Of a stretch of 25,615 bases of DNA, positions 1 through 8,172 are shown one piece after another (the stretch's first letter is position 1; every line of letters starts with the position of its first letter). The translations under genes and the position numbers were made by a program. Under the pieces are notes generated by a model. It was not told the DNA's origin, did not search any database, and worked only from the letters and a program-made list of their open reading frames with translations. The stretch is taken from contig JAEWZE010000139.1 of the NCBI GenBank assembly GCA_023395465.1, positions 1 to 25,615 of the forward strand, given 5' to 3'. This DNA is from Pseudomonadota bacterium (GTDB lineage: Bacteria; Pseudomonadota; Gammaproteobacteria; Xanthomonadales; Xanthomonadaceae).

Positions 1-1100
1 TTGAAGAAGGCGGGGGTCATCAGGTGGAACACGGCGGCCGAATAGGCAGACACGCCCAGTGCAACCGTCATGTAGCCGAGCTGGGACAGCGTGGAATACG
101 CGACGACGCGCTTGATGTCGTTCTGCACGATGCCGATCAGGCCGGTGAAGAACGCGGTGGTGGCACCGATGAACAGCACGAAGTTCAGCGCGGTCTGCGA
201 CAGCTCGAACAGCGGCGACATGCGGGTGACCATGAAGATGCCTGCGGTCACCATTGTCGCGGCGTGGATCAGCGCCGAAATCGGGGTCGGTCCTTCCATC
301 GAGTCCGGCAGCCACACGTGCAGCGGGACCTGGGCCGACTTGCCCATGGCACCAATGAACAGGCAGATGCAGATGACGGTAGCGATCGACCAGATCACCG
401 GCTCGTTGAGCAGCTGCATGCCCAGGATCGTGCCGTCCCAGATCTGCAGCTGGGCGCGCGGATCAGCCAGCATGCCGGCCTGCGAGAACACCTGCGAGTA
501 GTCCAGGGTGCCGAACACCCACAGCACGCCGGCGATGCCGAGCAGGAAGCCGAAGTCGCCGACGCGATTGACCAGGAACGCCTTCATGTTGGCGAAGATC
601 GCGGTCGGGCGCTTGAACCAGAAGCCGATCAGCAGGTACGACACCAGGCCCACCGCTTCCCAGCCGAAGAACAGCTGCAGGAAGTTGTTGCTCATCACCA
701 GCATGAGCATCGAGAAGGTGAACAGAGAGATGTAGCTGAAGAAGCGCTGGTAGCCCGGGTCGTCGGCCATGTAGCCGATGGTGTACACGTGCACCAGCAG
801 CGACACGAAGGTCACCACCACCATCATCATCGCGGTGAGGTTGTCGACCAGGAAGCCGACATGGGCCGAGTAGTTGCCCACTTCGAAGAAGGTGTAGACG
901 TTCTGGTAGTACGGCGCCGCACCCTGCCCCACCAGTTGCCACAGCACGTAGCCCGACAGCGCGCAGCTGACCGCGACGCCGAGGATCGTGGCCGTGTGCG
1001 CGCCGGCGCGGCCGACCTGGCGGCCGAAGAAGCCGGCCACGATCGCGCCCAGCAGCGGTGCCAGCACGATGATCAGCAGGTGGGTTGTCGAAATCGCCAT
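1..1100 (-). CDS. nuoL: NADH-quinone oxidoreductase subunit L (NuoL), partial, N-terminal 366 residues
   Basis: Antiporter-like proton-pumping subunit at the distal end of the complex I membrane arm. The ATG at 1098-1100 is preceded by a GGAC-type ribosome binding site about 5 nt upstream. The frame stays open to the left window edge, so only the N-terminal part is present; the family is usually over 600 aa. Hydrophobic helices run throughout. Family landmarks include FFGWEAVGLVSYLLIGFW with the conserved Glu, the VNRVGDFGF segment, QVPLHVWLPDSMEGPTP, SALIHAATMV and KRVVAYSTLSQLGYM. The last residues read FHLMTPAFF where the family usually has FHLMTHAFFK; see findings. It is last in the visible nuo operon and is separated from nuoK by an unusual 324-bp repeat-bearing gap. 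Confidence 0.97.
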   Translation of the reverse strand, partial: MAISTTHLLIIVLAPLLGAIVAGFFGRQVGRAGAHTATILGVAVSCALSGYVLWQLVGQGAAPYYQNVYTFFEVGNYSAHVGFLVDNLTAMMMVVVTFVSLLVHVYTIGYMADDPGYQRFFSYISLFTFSMLMLVMSNNFLQLFFGWEAVGLVSYLLIGFWFKRPTAIFANMKAFLVNRVGDFGFLLGIAGVLWVFGTLDYSQVFSQAGMLADPRAQLQIWDGTILGMQLLNEPVIWSIATVICICLFIGAMGKSAQVPLHVWLPDSMEGPTPISALIHAATMVTAGIFMVTRMSPLFELSQTALNFVLFIGATTAFFTGLIGIVQNDIKRVVAYSTLSQLGYMTVALGVSAYSAAVFHLMTPAFF

Positions 1101-1424
1101 GTCTTGTCCATTACCGGAGTCGTATCGTCTTCACTTCCCCGGGCGTCCGTCGATGCACGCACCGGTGCCGCGCGCGTACCTCATATCCCGAATTGTCACC
1201 ACAGCCTTCCATTGCAGTCCTGCATGGGCTCCGGAGAGACCCGGCCCGGCCATCCATGGCCGGGCGTTCGCCGCAGCGCGGACCAGTGGTCCGCATACCT
1301 TGTGCTCGAATTGTCATTGCGGCCATCCATGGCGGTACGGCTTGGGCTCCGGGGAGATGCGGCCCAGCCATCCATGGCCGGGCGTTCGCCGCAGCGCGGA
1401 CCAGTGGTCCGCAAGCGCTTCGGC
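1101..1424. other. nuoK-nuoL intergenic spacer without a gene
   Basis: This 324-bp stretch interrupts an otherwise tightly packed operon. I see no credible gene: the short ORFs here translate the repeat itself. It holds the 118-bp-period tandem repeat at 1190-1413, its palindromes, and the nuoL ribosome binding site close to 1101. No clear sigma-70 promoter or T-tract terminator is visible. Confidence 0.8.
1190..1413. repeat. Two-copy tandem repeat, 118-bp period, with embedded palindromes (REP/BIME-like)
   Basis: Unit 1 runs from 1190 to 1307 and unit 2 from 1308 to about 1413. Both begin GAATTGTCA. The best-conserved block is 1226-1295 against 1344-1413, exactly 118 bp apart. Each unit carries two inverted repeats. 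The first has arms CCCGGCCAT and ATGGCCGGG around CC: 1245-1264 in unit 1 is perfect, and 1363-1382 in unit 2 has one mismatch. The second has arms GCGGACCA and TGGTCCGC around one G, at 1278-1294 and 1396-1412. A shorter GCCAT-CC-ATGGC palindrome lies at 1322-1334. Palindromic intergenic repeats like this are usually dispersed elements in Xanthomonadaceae, but a family name cannot be assigned without genome-wide comparison. Confidence 0.85.
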
Positions 1425-1748
1425 TCACCCCTTCAGCGTGTCGATCTCGGCGACGTTGATGGTGCGGCGGTTGCGGAACAGCGTGACCAGGATCGCCAGG
1501 CCGATCGCGGCCTCCGCGGCGGCCACGGTCAGGATGAAGAACACGAAGATCTGCCCGGCCTCATCGCCGAAGTGGCGCGAGAAGGCGATGAAGTTGACGT
1601 TGACCGCGAGCAGCATCAGCTCGATCGACATCAGCAGGATGATCACGTTCTTCCGGTTGAGGAAGATGCCCGCCACGCTGATGCAGAACAACGCCGCGCC
1701 CAGCGCGAGATAGTGGCCCAACGCCAGCCCTTGTCCGAAGAACTCCAT
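1425..1748 (-). CDS. nuoK: NADH-quinone oxidoreductase subunit K (NuoK)
   Basis: Small membrane subunit of complex I, homologous to MrpC/ND4L, in the proton-pumping arm. The 107-aa product is near the usual 100-105 aa and shows three hydrophobic segments. The family signature is visible: RKNVIILLMSIELMLLAVN carries the conserved intramembrane Glu of helix 2, and AAAEAAIGLA carries the second Glu in helix 3. The start ATG overlaps the nuoJ stop by one base (TAATG), indicating translational coupling. The downstream neighbour nuoL is separated by the repeat-bearing spacer. Confidence 0.97.
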   Translation of the reverse strand: MEFFGQGLALGHYLALGAALFCISVAGIFLNRKNVIILLMSIELMLLAVNVNFIAFSRHFGDEAGQIFVFFILTVAAAEAAIGLAILVTLFRNRRTINVAEIDTLKG

Positions 1749-2398
1749 TACTTCGCCTCCCCTTCGGCGCCCGCGGCATCGGCCGGTGGCGCTTCGACGA
1801 CCGGCCGCTCGGCCGCCATGCTCACCATGCGCACGCGATCGGCGGCGCGGGTGCGCGTCTGCTCGCCCGGGTTCTGGTGCTTGGCGCCCGGGCGGCGGCG
1901 CAGGGTAAGGGTCACGGCAGCCACGACCGCCACCGTCAGGATCAGCGCAGCCACTTCGAAGGGCAGCAGGAAGTCGGTGAACAGGCGCCGTGCGATCCAG
2001 CTGACGTTATTGGCGCCCACTGCATCGACCTGGTCCACGCCGAACGGCGCCAGCCGCGACTTGATGCCGATCAGGGTGAGGATCTCGACCAGCATCACCA
2101 CCGCCACCAGCAGGCCGACCGGCAGGTAGCGCACGTAACCCTCGCGCAGCGGCACCACGTCGATGTCCAGCATCATCACCACGAACAGGAACAGCACCAT
2201 CACCGCGCCCACGTACACCAGGATCAGGGCCACGCCGAGGAACTCGGCTCCGGCGAGGATCCAGGTGCAGGCCACGGTGAAGAAGGTCAGCACCAGGAAC
2301 AGCGCGGCGTGCACCGGGTTGCGGACGCTGATCACCGCACCGGCCGAGGCGACGGCCACGGCGGCGAAGGCGAGGAAGGCGAGCAGTGCGAAATCCAT
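1748..2398 (-). CDS. nuoJ: NADH-quinone oxidoreductase subunit J (NuoJ)
   Basis: ND6-like membrane subunit of complex I, predicted at 216 aa with five transmembrane segments. The start at MDFALLAFLAF is chosen because the hydrophobic helix begins there and it leaves a 10-bp gap after nuoI. The conserved stretch LILVYVGAVMVLFLFVVMML, the pi-bulge helix region, is clear. A hydrophilic, Arg- and Ala-rich tail of about 45 residues follows the last helix. The frame is open further upstream across nuoI, but that part is a shadow. The stop overlaps the nuoK start by one base. Confidence 0.95.
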   Translation of the reverse strand: MDFALLAFLAFAAVAVASAGAVISVRNPVHAALFLVLTFFTVACTWILAGAEFLGVALILVYVGAVMVLFLFVVMMLDIDVVPLREGYVRYLPVGLLVAVVMLVEILTLIGIKSRLAPFGVDQVDAVGANNVSWIARRLFTDFLLPFEVAALILTVAVVAAVTLTLRRRPGAKHQNPGEQTRTRAADRVRMVSMAAERPVVEAPPADAAGAEGEAK

Positions 2399-2408
2399 GG
2401 GCGGTCGC

Positions 2409-2897
2409 TTATCGGAAGGCGGCGTCGGCGGCGCGGCGCTCGGCGATCTCGGCTTCGAGCCGGTCGCCGATGGCCAGCAGCTGCGGCTTGGTGACGATGT
2501 TCTCGCCACGGCTCTCGAAGTGGTACTCGTGCAGGTGGGTCTCGACGATCGAGTCGACCGGGCAGGACTCCTCGCAGAAACCGCAGTAGATGCACTTGAA
2601 CAGGTCGATGTCGTAGCGCGTGGTGCGGCGCGTGCCGTCCTCCCGCGGCTCCGAATCAATGGTGATCGCCAGCGCCGGGCACACCGCCTCGCACAGCTTG
2701 CAGGCGATGCAGCGCTCCTCGCCGTTCGGGTACCGGCGCAACGCATGCAGGCCGCGGAAGCGCGGCGACTGCGGCGTCTTTTCCATCGGGTACATCAGCG
2801 TGTACTTGGGACGGAACAGATACTTGAGCGTCAGCGCCATGCCGCCGAGCAACTCGAGCAGCAGCAGGCTCCGGAACCAGGAAACGAACTTGCCCAT
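2409..2897 (-). CDS. nuoI: NADH-quinone oxidoreductase subunit I (NuoI), 2[4Fe-4S] ferredoxin-like
   Basis: Peripheral-arm subunit carrying clusters N6a and N6b that pass electrons towards NuoB and quinone. The 162-aa product is typical for the family. Two four-cysteine motifs are visible: C63-C66-C69-C73 in CIACKLCEAVCP and C102-C105-C108-C112 in CIYCGFCEESCP. An N-terminal hydrophobic amphipathic stretch (residues 8-28) fits membrane association. The ATG overlaps the nuoH TGA by one base (TGATG). Confidence 0.97.
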   Translation of the reverse strand: MGKFVSWFRSLLLLELLGGMALTLKYLFRPKYTLMYPMEKTPQSPRFRGLHALRRYPNGEERCIACKLCEAVCPALAITIDSEPREDGTRRTTRYDIDLFKCIYCGFCEESCPVDSIVETHLHEYHFESRGENIVTKPQLLAIGDRLEAEIAERRAADAAFR

Positions 2898-4015
2898 CAG
2901 ACGCCCGCCTCGAACACGCCGAAATACGCCATCAACGCCACCACCACGATCCAGCCGATGCTCAGCGGGATGAAGACCTTCCAGCCCAGCCGCATGATCT
3001 GGTCGTAGCGGTAGCGCGGGAACGAGGCGCGGAACCAGATGAAGCAGCTGGCGAAGAAGAACACCTTGGCGAACAGCCACCACCAGCCGTCGCCCAGGAT
3101 CACGGCCAGCACCGGCACGTCGGGGATCCAGGCCGCGGGGATCGGCGAGAGCCAGCCACCCAGGAAGAAGATCGGGGTCAGGAAGCTGACCAGGATCATG
3201 TTGGCGTACTCGGCCAGGAAGAACAGCGCGAACGCCGAGCCCGAGTACTCGACCATGTGCCCGGCCACGATTTCCGACTCGCCTTCCACCACGTCGAACG
3301 GTGCGCGGTTGGTCTCCGCCACGCCGGACACGAAGTAGATGACGAACAGCGGCAGCATCGGCAGCCAGAACCACTCCAGCAGGCCCGCGTTGCCCGCCTG
3401 CGCCATCACGATCTGCGACAGGTTCAGGCTGCCGGCGCCGACCATCACGCCGACCAGGGCGAAGCCCATCGCGATCTCGTAGCTCACCACCTGCGCGGCC
3501 GAGCGCATCGCGCCCAGGAAGGCGTACTTCGAGTTCGAGGCCCAGCCGGCCAGGATGATGCCGTACACGCCTAGCGAGGTCATCGCCAGCAGGTACAGCA
3601 GGCCCGCGTTGGCGTTGGACAGCACCAGTTGCGCGTCGAACGGCACCACCGCCCAGGCCGCGAAGGCCGGCGCCAGCGTGATCAGCGGCGCCAGCACGTA
3701 CAGCGCCTTGTGCGCGCTGCTGGGCTGGATGACTTCCTTGAACAGCAGCTTGAACACGTCGGCAAAGGCCTGCAGCACGCCCCAGCCCACGTACATCGGG
3801 CCATGCCGCGCGTGCATCCAGCCGATCAGCTTGCGTTCCCAGACGACGTAGAAGGCGACCGTGACGATCACCGGCACGGCGATCGCCAGCACCTTGAGCA
3901 CGATCCAGACGATCACGCCGATCGCGCCCAGCGACATCAGCCAGTCGTACAGCGGTGCGGTCCAGCCCGACAGCAGGGTGGCCGTGTTGGCGGCGGTCGT
4001 GGTGGTCGCGCTCAT
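2897..4015 (-). CDS. nuoH: NADH-quinone oxidoreductase subunit H (NuoH)
   Basis: ND1-like membrane subunit that forms much of the quinone chamber at the junction of the arms. The 372-aa polytopic protein shows about eight hydrophobic segments. Recognisable blocks are ERKLIGWMHARHGPMYVG, ADVFKLLFKE, AETNRAPFDVVEGESEIVAG and the aromatic C-terminal RASFPRYRYDQIMRLGWK. The usual RxGPN motif reads RHGPM, and the acidic loop reads FDVVEGESE rather than FDLPEAEQE. I remember Xanthomonas NuoH as similar, so these look like lineage traits. The start ATG overlaps the nuoG stop (ATGA, 4 bp). Confidence 0.96.
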   Translation of the reverse strand: MSATTTTAANTATLLSGWTAPLYDWLMSLGAIGVIVWIVLKVLAIAVPVIVTVAFYVVWERKLIGWMHARHGPMYVGWGVLQAFADVFKLLFKEVIQPSSAHKALYVLAPLITLAPAFAAWAVVPFDAQLVLSNANAGLLYLLAMTSLGVYGIILAGWASNSKYAFLGAMRSAAQVVSYEIAMGFALVGVMVGAGSLNLSQIVMAQAGNAGLLEWFWLPMLPLFVIYFVSGVAETNRAPFDVVEGESEIVAGHMVEYSGSAFALFFLAEYANMILVSFLTPIFFLGGWLSPIPAAWIPDVPVLAVILGDGWWWLFAKVFFFASCFIWFRASFPRYRYDQIMRLGWKVFIPLSIGWIVVVALMAYFGVFEAGV

Positions 4016-6273
4016 GCCGCCTCCACCGTGACGTTGCCGGCGCCGAGGGCTGCGGTCGCGCCGTAACCCGACTCCACCCACGCGCAGCCGCGTGCCACCA
4101 GGTTGCTGAGATTGACCGGCAGGGCCGCGGTGCCTGCGGCGTTGCGGACCTTCACCATCGCGCCCTGGCCAAGGCCGATGGCGCCGGCGTCGTCCGGATG
4201 CAGGTTCAGGCGCGGGCCGACGGTGAGCGGATGCGCCTGCAGCGCCTGCGCGCGGCGGGTCAGCCCGTCGACGCGGTAGATCCCCTGCGAAACCGCCAGT
4301 TCCAAGCCCTCGGACGTCGCCGCCGCGGGGGCCGCGCCGAGAGCCGCGTTGGGCGCCGAGGCCTGCATTCCGGCGCGCAGGCCGGCCAGGTCGGTGAACT
4401 CGAAGCCCGGCAGCGCCAGCATGCCGCCAAGCGCGCGCAGCACCGTCCAGCCCTTGCGCGCCTGGCCCGGCAGCTTGCCGGCGGCGACGGCGCGCTGGTC
4501 GATGCCGTCCAGGTTGGTCAGGGTGGCGTCGTTCTCGAACAGCGTGGCGATGGGCAGGATCACGTCGGCGATGCGCCGCGTCGACTCGCAGGCGAAATGG
4601 CTGAAGGCCACCACCTGCGCGCCGCCCAGCGCCTTCATGGCCGCGGCCTGGTCGGCAAAGTCCAGGCCCGGCTCGAGGCCGTAGACCACGTACGCCGCGC
4701 GCGGCTCGGCCAGCATGGCGCCGGCGTCGCGCGCCGACGGCAGCACGCCGTGGCGCGCCAGTCCCAGCGCGTTGGCGCCCTGCGGAATCCGGCACAGCGC
4801 GCCACCGGCCGCCTGCGCGAAGCTGCGGGCGGCGGCGCGGATGGCGGCCGCATGCGGGCCATTCTCGGCCACCGCGCCCACGATCACGGCGATGCTGCCG
4901 GCATCGCGTACCGCGTCGGCCAGCCCGGCCGAACCCAGCGCTTCGGCGAGCCTGGACGGCGCGACGATGGTCTTGCTGGCGATGTCGAAGGCGAATTCGA
5001 AATCGACCGGGTTGACCACGTGCACCTTCGCGCCGCGGCGCCAGGCCTTGCGCACGCGCTGGTGCAGCAGCGGCACTTCATGGCGCAGGTTGGAGCCGAC
5101 GATGACGATGGCGTCGGCCTGGTCGATATCGGCTACCGCCATCGAAAACGGTTCGGCAACCGCGCCGTCGGACAGGTCGTGCTGGGCGATGCGATGGTCG
5201 ATGTTGCCCGTGCCCAGGCCTTCAGCCAGGCGCGCCAGCAGGCTGCCCTCCTCGTTCGAGGTGGCCGGGTGCACCAGCACGCCCAGGTTGTCGGCGCCGT
5301 TCTCGCGCAGGATCTGCGCGGCCTTGGCCAGCGCCTCGTCCCACGTCGCCTCGCGCCAGTCGCCCGCGTCGCCATTGCTGGCGATGCGGACCATCGGCTG
5401 CGCCGCGCGATCGTCGGCGTACAGGCCCTGGTGGGAGTAGCGGTCGCGGTCGGACAGCCAGCACTCGTTGACCGCATCGTTGTCGCGCGGGACCGCGCGC
5501 ATCACGTCGCCGCGGCGCATGTGCAGGAACAGGTTGCTGCCCAGGGCGTCGTGGAAGCCCAGCGATTCGCGCGCGATCAGCTCCCACGGCCGTGCGCGGA
5601 AGCGGAACACCTTGTTGGTCAGCGCGCCCACCGGGCACACGTCGATGACGTTGCCAGACAGCTCGGTGTTCAGCGGCTTGCCGTCGTAGGTGCCGATCTG
5701 CAGGTTCTCGCCGCGCTGCATGCCGCCCAGCTCGTAGGTGCCCGCGATCTCCGCGGTGACGCGGATGCAGCGGGTGCACTGGATGCAGCGGGTCATGTCG
5801 CTGGCGACCAGCGGTCCGAGATCCTCGTCGGCGACCACGCGCTTGCGCTCGACGAAGCGGCTGACCGAACGGCCGTAGCCCAGCGAGAGGTCCTGCAGTT
5901 CGCACTCGCCGCCCTGGTCGCAGATCGGGCAGTCGAGCGGATGGTTGATCAGCAGGAACTCCATCACGTTGCGCTGCGCGCCCAGCGCCTTCTCGTTGCG
6001 GGTGAAGACCTTGAGCCCGTCCATCACCGGCGTGGCGCAGGCCGGCGAGGGCTTCGGCGCCGAGCGTCCGCCGACCTCGGTATCGACCAGGCACATGCGG
6101 CAGTTGGCCGCGATCGACAGCTTGTCGTGGTAGCAGAAGCGCGGGATCGCGATGCCGGCCTTGTCGGCGGCCTGGATGATCATCGAGCCCTTGGGCGCGG
6201 CCAGCTCCACGCCGTCGATGAAGACGGTGACGTGGTCGGGCGGCAGGTTCGGGTTGACGGGCTGGGCGCTCAC
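4012..6273 (-). CDS. nuoG: NADH-quinone oxidoreductase subunit G (NuoG)
   Basis: Large Fe-S subunit of the NADH-oxidising module, 753 aa, starting with GTG that overlaps the nuoF stop (GTGA). The N-terminal 2Fe-2S domain (N1b) has C47, C58, C61 and C79. N5 is ligated by H111, C115, C118 and C124 in HPLDCPICDQGGEC. N4 has C163, C166, C169 and C213. The C-terminal two thirds are a molybdopterin-oxidoreductase-like domain, degenerate as in all complex I. I see no extra four-Cys set where E. coli and Thermus bind cluster N7, so N7 is probably absent. The Ala-rich C-terminal region keeps the weakly conserved fold. Confidence 0.97.
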   Translation of the reverse strand: MSAQPVNPNLPPDHVTVFIDGVELAAPKGSMIIQAADKAGIAIPRFCYHDKLSIAANCRMCLVDTEVGGRSAPKPSPACATPVMDGLKVFTRNEKALGAQRNVMEFLLINHPLDCPICDQGGECELQDLSLGYGRSVSRFVERKRVVADEDLGPLVASDMTRCIQCTRCIRVTAEIAGTYELGGMQRGENLQIGTYDGKPLNTELSGNVIDVCPVGALTNKVFRFRARPWELIARESLGFHDALGSNLFLHMRRGDVMRAVPRDNDAVNECWLSDRDRYSHQGLYADDRAAQPMVRIASNGDAGDWREATWDEALAKAAQILRENGADNLGVLVHPATSNEEGSLLARLAEGLGTGNIDHRIAQHDLSDGAVAEPFSMAVADIDQADAIVIVGSNLRHEVPLLHQRVRKAWRRGAKVHVVNPVDFEFAFDIASKTIVAPSRLAEALGSAGLADAVRDAGSIAVIVGAVAENGPHAAAIRAAARSFAQAAGGALCRIPQGANALGLARHGVLPSARDAGAMLAEPRAAYVVYGLEPGLDFADQAAAMKALGGAQVVAFSHFACESTRRIADVILPIATLFENDATLTNLDGIDQRAVAAGKLPGQARKGWTVLRALGGMLALPGFEFTDLAGLRAGMQASAPNAALGAAPAAATSEGLELAVSQGIYRVDGLTRRAQALQAHPLTVGPRLNLHPDDAGAIGLGQGAMVKVRNAAGTAALPVNLSNLVARGCAWVESGYGATAALGAGNVTVEAA

Positions 6274-7637
6274 GCGGCCACCTTCCCGGACTCGACCAGC
6301 GTGCCGGCGAGTTCGTCGTCGACGTGGAATCGCTTGTTCACGATGGCGTATTCGAATTCATGCCAGTAGTGGCGCAGGAAGCCCTGCACCGGCCAGGCCG
6401 CGGCCTCGCCGAAGGCGCAGATGGTGTGGCCCTCGATCTGCCCGGCCGCGGTGCGCAGCATGTGCAGGTCGTCGAGCGTGGCTTCCATGTTGGCGATGCG
6501 GGTGAGCATGCGGTACATCCAGCCGGTGCCTTCGCGGCAGGGCGTGCACTGGCCGCAGCTTTCCTTGAAGTAGAAGCGCGCGATGCGCTGGCAGGCGCGC
6601 ACCATGCAGGTGGTGTGGTCCATGACGATGACCGCGCCCGAACCCAGGCCGGAACCGGCCTTCTGGATCGCGTCGTAGTCCATGGTCAGGCCCAGCATCG
6701 TCTCGCCCGGGAGCACCGGCATCGACGAACCACCGGGGATCACGCCCTTGATGCGGTGGCCGTTGCGCATGCCGCCGGCCAGTTCCAGCAGCTCGCTGAA
6801 CGGCGTGCCGAGGCGGATCTCGTAGTTGCCGGGGCGGGCGACATGGCCCGAAACCGAGAAGATCTTGCAGCCGCCGTTGTTGGGCTTGCCCAGTCCCATG
6901 AACCATTCGGCACCGTTGCGCACGATCGCCGGCACCGAGGCGTAGGTCTCGGTGTTGTTGATCGTGGTCGGCTTGCCGTACAGGCCGAAGTTGGCCGGGA
7001 ACGGCGGCTTGTAGCGCGGCTGCCCCTTCTTGCCTTCCAGCGACTCCATCAGCGCGGTTTCCTCGCCGCAGATGTAGGCGCCCGCGCCGAGCGCGTTGTA
7101 GATCTCGATGTCGATGCCCGAGCCGAGGATGTCCTTGCCCAGCCAGCCATTGGCGTAGGCCTCGCGGGTGGCTTCCTCGAGGTGTTCGAACGGCTCGTGG
7201 TGGAACTCGCCGCGCAGGTAGTTGTAACCCACGCCCGAACCGGTGGCGTAGCAGGCGATCGCCATGCCCTCGATCACCGCATGCGGGTTGTAGCGCAGGA
7301 TGTCGCGGTCCTTGCAGGTGCCCGGCTCGGATTCGTCGGAGTTGCAGAGGATGTACTTCTGCATCTCGCCCTTGGGCATGAAGCTCCACTTGAGTCCGGT
7401 CGGGAAACCCGCGCCGCCACGGCCGCGCAGGCCGGACTGCTTGACCATCTCGATCACGTCGGCCGGCGGGATCTTCTCGGTCAGGATCCTGCGCAGCGCC
7501 TGGTAGCCGCCGGTCTTGAGGTAGTTCTCGTACGACCACGGCTTGTCGAAATGCAGCGTGGTGTAGACGGCCTGGTGCTCCTTCGGCGCGGGGCCGACGG
7601 GGCCGTAGCCTTCGGAATAGTGCGAATGACCCGCCAT
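6270..7637 (-). CDS. nuoF: NADH-quinone oxidoreductase subunit F (NuoF), NADH/FMN-binding
   Basis: Oxidises NADH through FMN and passes electrons to cluster N3. The product is 455 aa. Visible motifs are the glycine-rich nucleotide site GRGGAGFPTGLKW (residues 72-84), the FMN-binding GAGAYICGEETALMESLEG region (185-202), and the N3 4Fe-4S ligands C361, C364 and C367 (ESCGQCTPCREG) with C407. The start at MAGHSHYSEG overlaps the nuoE stop by one base (TGATG). The extended N-terminus before the core fold, about 25 residues, is hydrophilic. Confidence 0.97.
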   Translation of the reverse strand: MAGHSHYSEGYGPVGPAPKEHQAVYTTLHFDKPWSYENYLKTGGYQALRRILTEKIPPADVIEMVKQSGLRGRGGAGFPTGLKWSFMPKGEMQKYILCNSDESEPGTCKDRDILRYNPHAVIEGMAIACYATGSGVGYNYLRGEFHHEPFEHLEEATREAYANGWLGKDILGSGIDIEIYNALGAGAYICGEETALMESLEGKKGQPRYKPPFPANFGLYGKPTTINNTETYASVPAIVRNGAEWFMGLGKPNNGGCKIFSVSGHVARPGNYEIRLGTPFSELLELAGGMRNGHRIKGVIPGGSSMPVLPGETMLGLTMDYDAIQKAGSGLGSGAVIVMDHTTCMVRACQRIARFYFKESCGQCTPCREGTGWMYRMLTRIANMEATLDDLHMLRTAAGQIEGHTICAFGEAAAWPVQGFLRHYWHEFEYAIVNKRFHVDDELAGTLVESGKVAA

Positions 7638-8164
7638 CACTTCAGCCCGTCCAGGAGCTCGTCCACCTTCTCGGCGGTGAGCTTCTCGTGGTAATGCCCG
7701 TTGATCACGACCACCGGCGCGCCGCAGCAGGCGGCCACGCACTCTTCCTCGCGCTTGAGGTAGACGCGGCCGTCTGCGGTGGATTCGCCCAGCTTGCAGC
7801 CGAGCTTCTTCTCGGCGTGCTCGACCAGCTGTTCGGCGCCGTTGAGCCAGCAGCTGATGTTGGTGCAGAAGGCGACGTTGTTGCGGCCGACCTTCTGCGT
7901 CTCGAACATCGTGTAGAAGGTCGCGACCTCGTAGGCCCACACCGGCGGCAGGTCCAGGTACTTGGCCACCGCGGCGATCAGCTCGTCGGTCAGGAAGCCC
8001 TGGTTCTGCTCCTGCGCGGCATGCAGGCCCGGCAGCACGGCCGAGCGCTTGCGGTCCGGCGGGAACTTGGTCAGCCAGTGGTCGATGTGCGCGCGGGTCG
8101 CGTCGCTGAGCGCGACCATCGGGTCGACGTTGCGCGCGTTCTCGAAATTGCCTGTCGCTTTCAT
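7637..8164 (-). CDS. nuoE: NADH-quinone oxidoreductase subunit E (NuoE), 2Fe-2S thioredoxin-like
   Basis: Carries the off-path 2Fe-2S cluster N1a next to FMN in the NADH module. The 175-aa product has the N1a ligands C100 and C105 (CTNISC) and C142 and C146 (ECVAACC), in the family C-x4-C / C-x3-C pattern. An upstream helical domain includes AYEVATFYTMF. It starts with ATG eight bases after the nuoD stop; the larger open frame upstream is a shadow of nuoD. Confidence 0.96.
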   Translation of the reverse strand: MKATGNFENARNVDPMVALSDATRAHIDHWLTKFPPDRKRSAVLPGLHAAQEQNQGFLTDELIAAVAKYLDLPPVWAYEVATFYTMFETQKVGRNNVAFCTNISCWLNGAEQLVEHAEKKLGCKLGESTADGRVYLKREEECVAACCGAPVVVINGHYHEKLTAEKVDELLDGLK

Positions 8165-8172
8165 CGCCTGCC

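Noticed and set aside
1111..1428. Small minus-strand ORFs of 72-105 codons in the nuoK-nuoL gap
   Set aside because: They translate the palindromic repeat; repeated peptide blocks arise from the DNA repeat, not from a protein domain.
24..2129. Long plus-strand ORF of 701 codons rich in His/Arg/Gln
   Set aside because: Antisense to nuoL, nuoK and nuoJ; composition is the usual shadow of high-GC genes and no domain is seen. Its His runs arise from codons of the opposite strand.
3955..6369. Plus-strand ORF of 804 codons
   Set aside because: Shadow of nuoG; the minus-strand frame has all Fe-S ligands in place.
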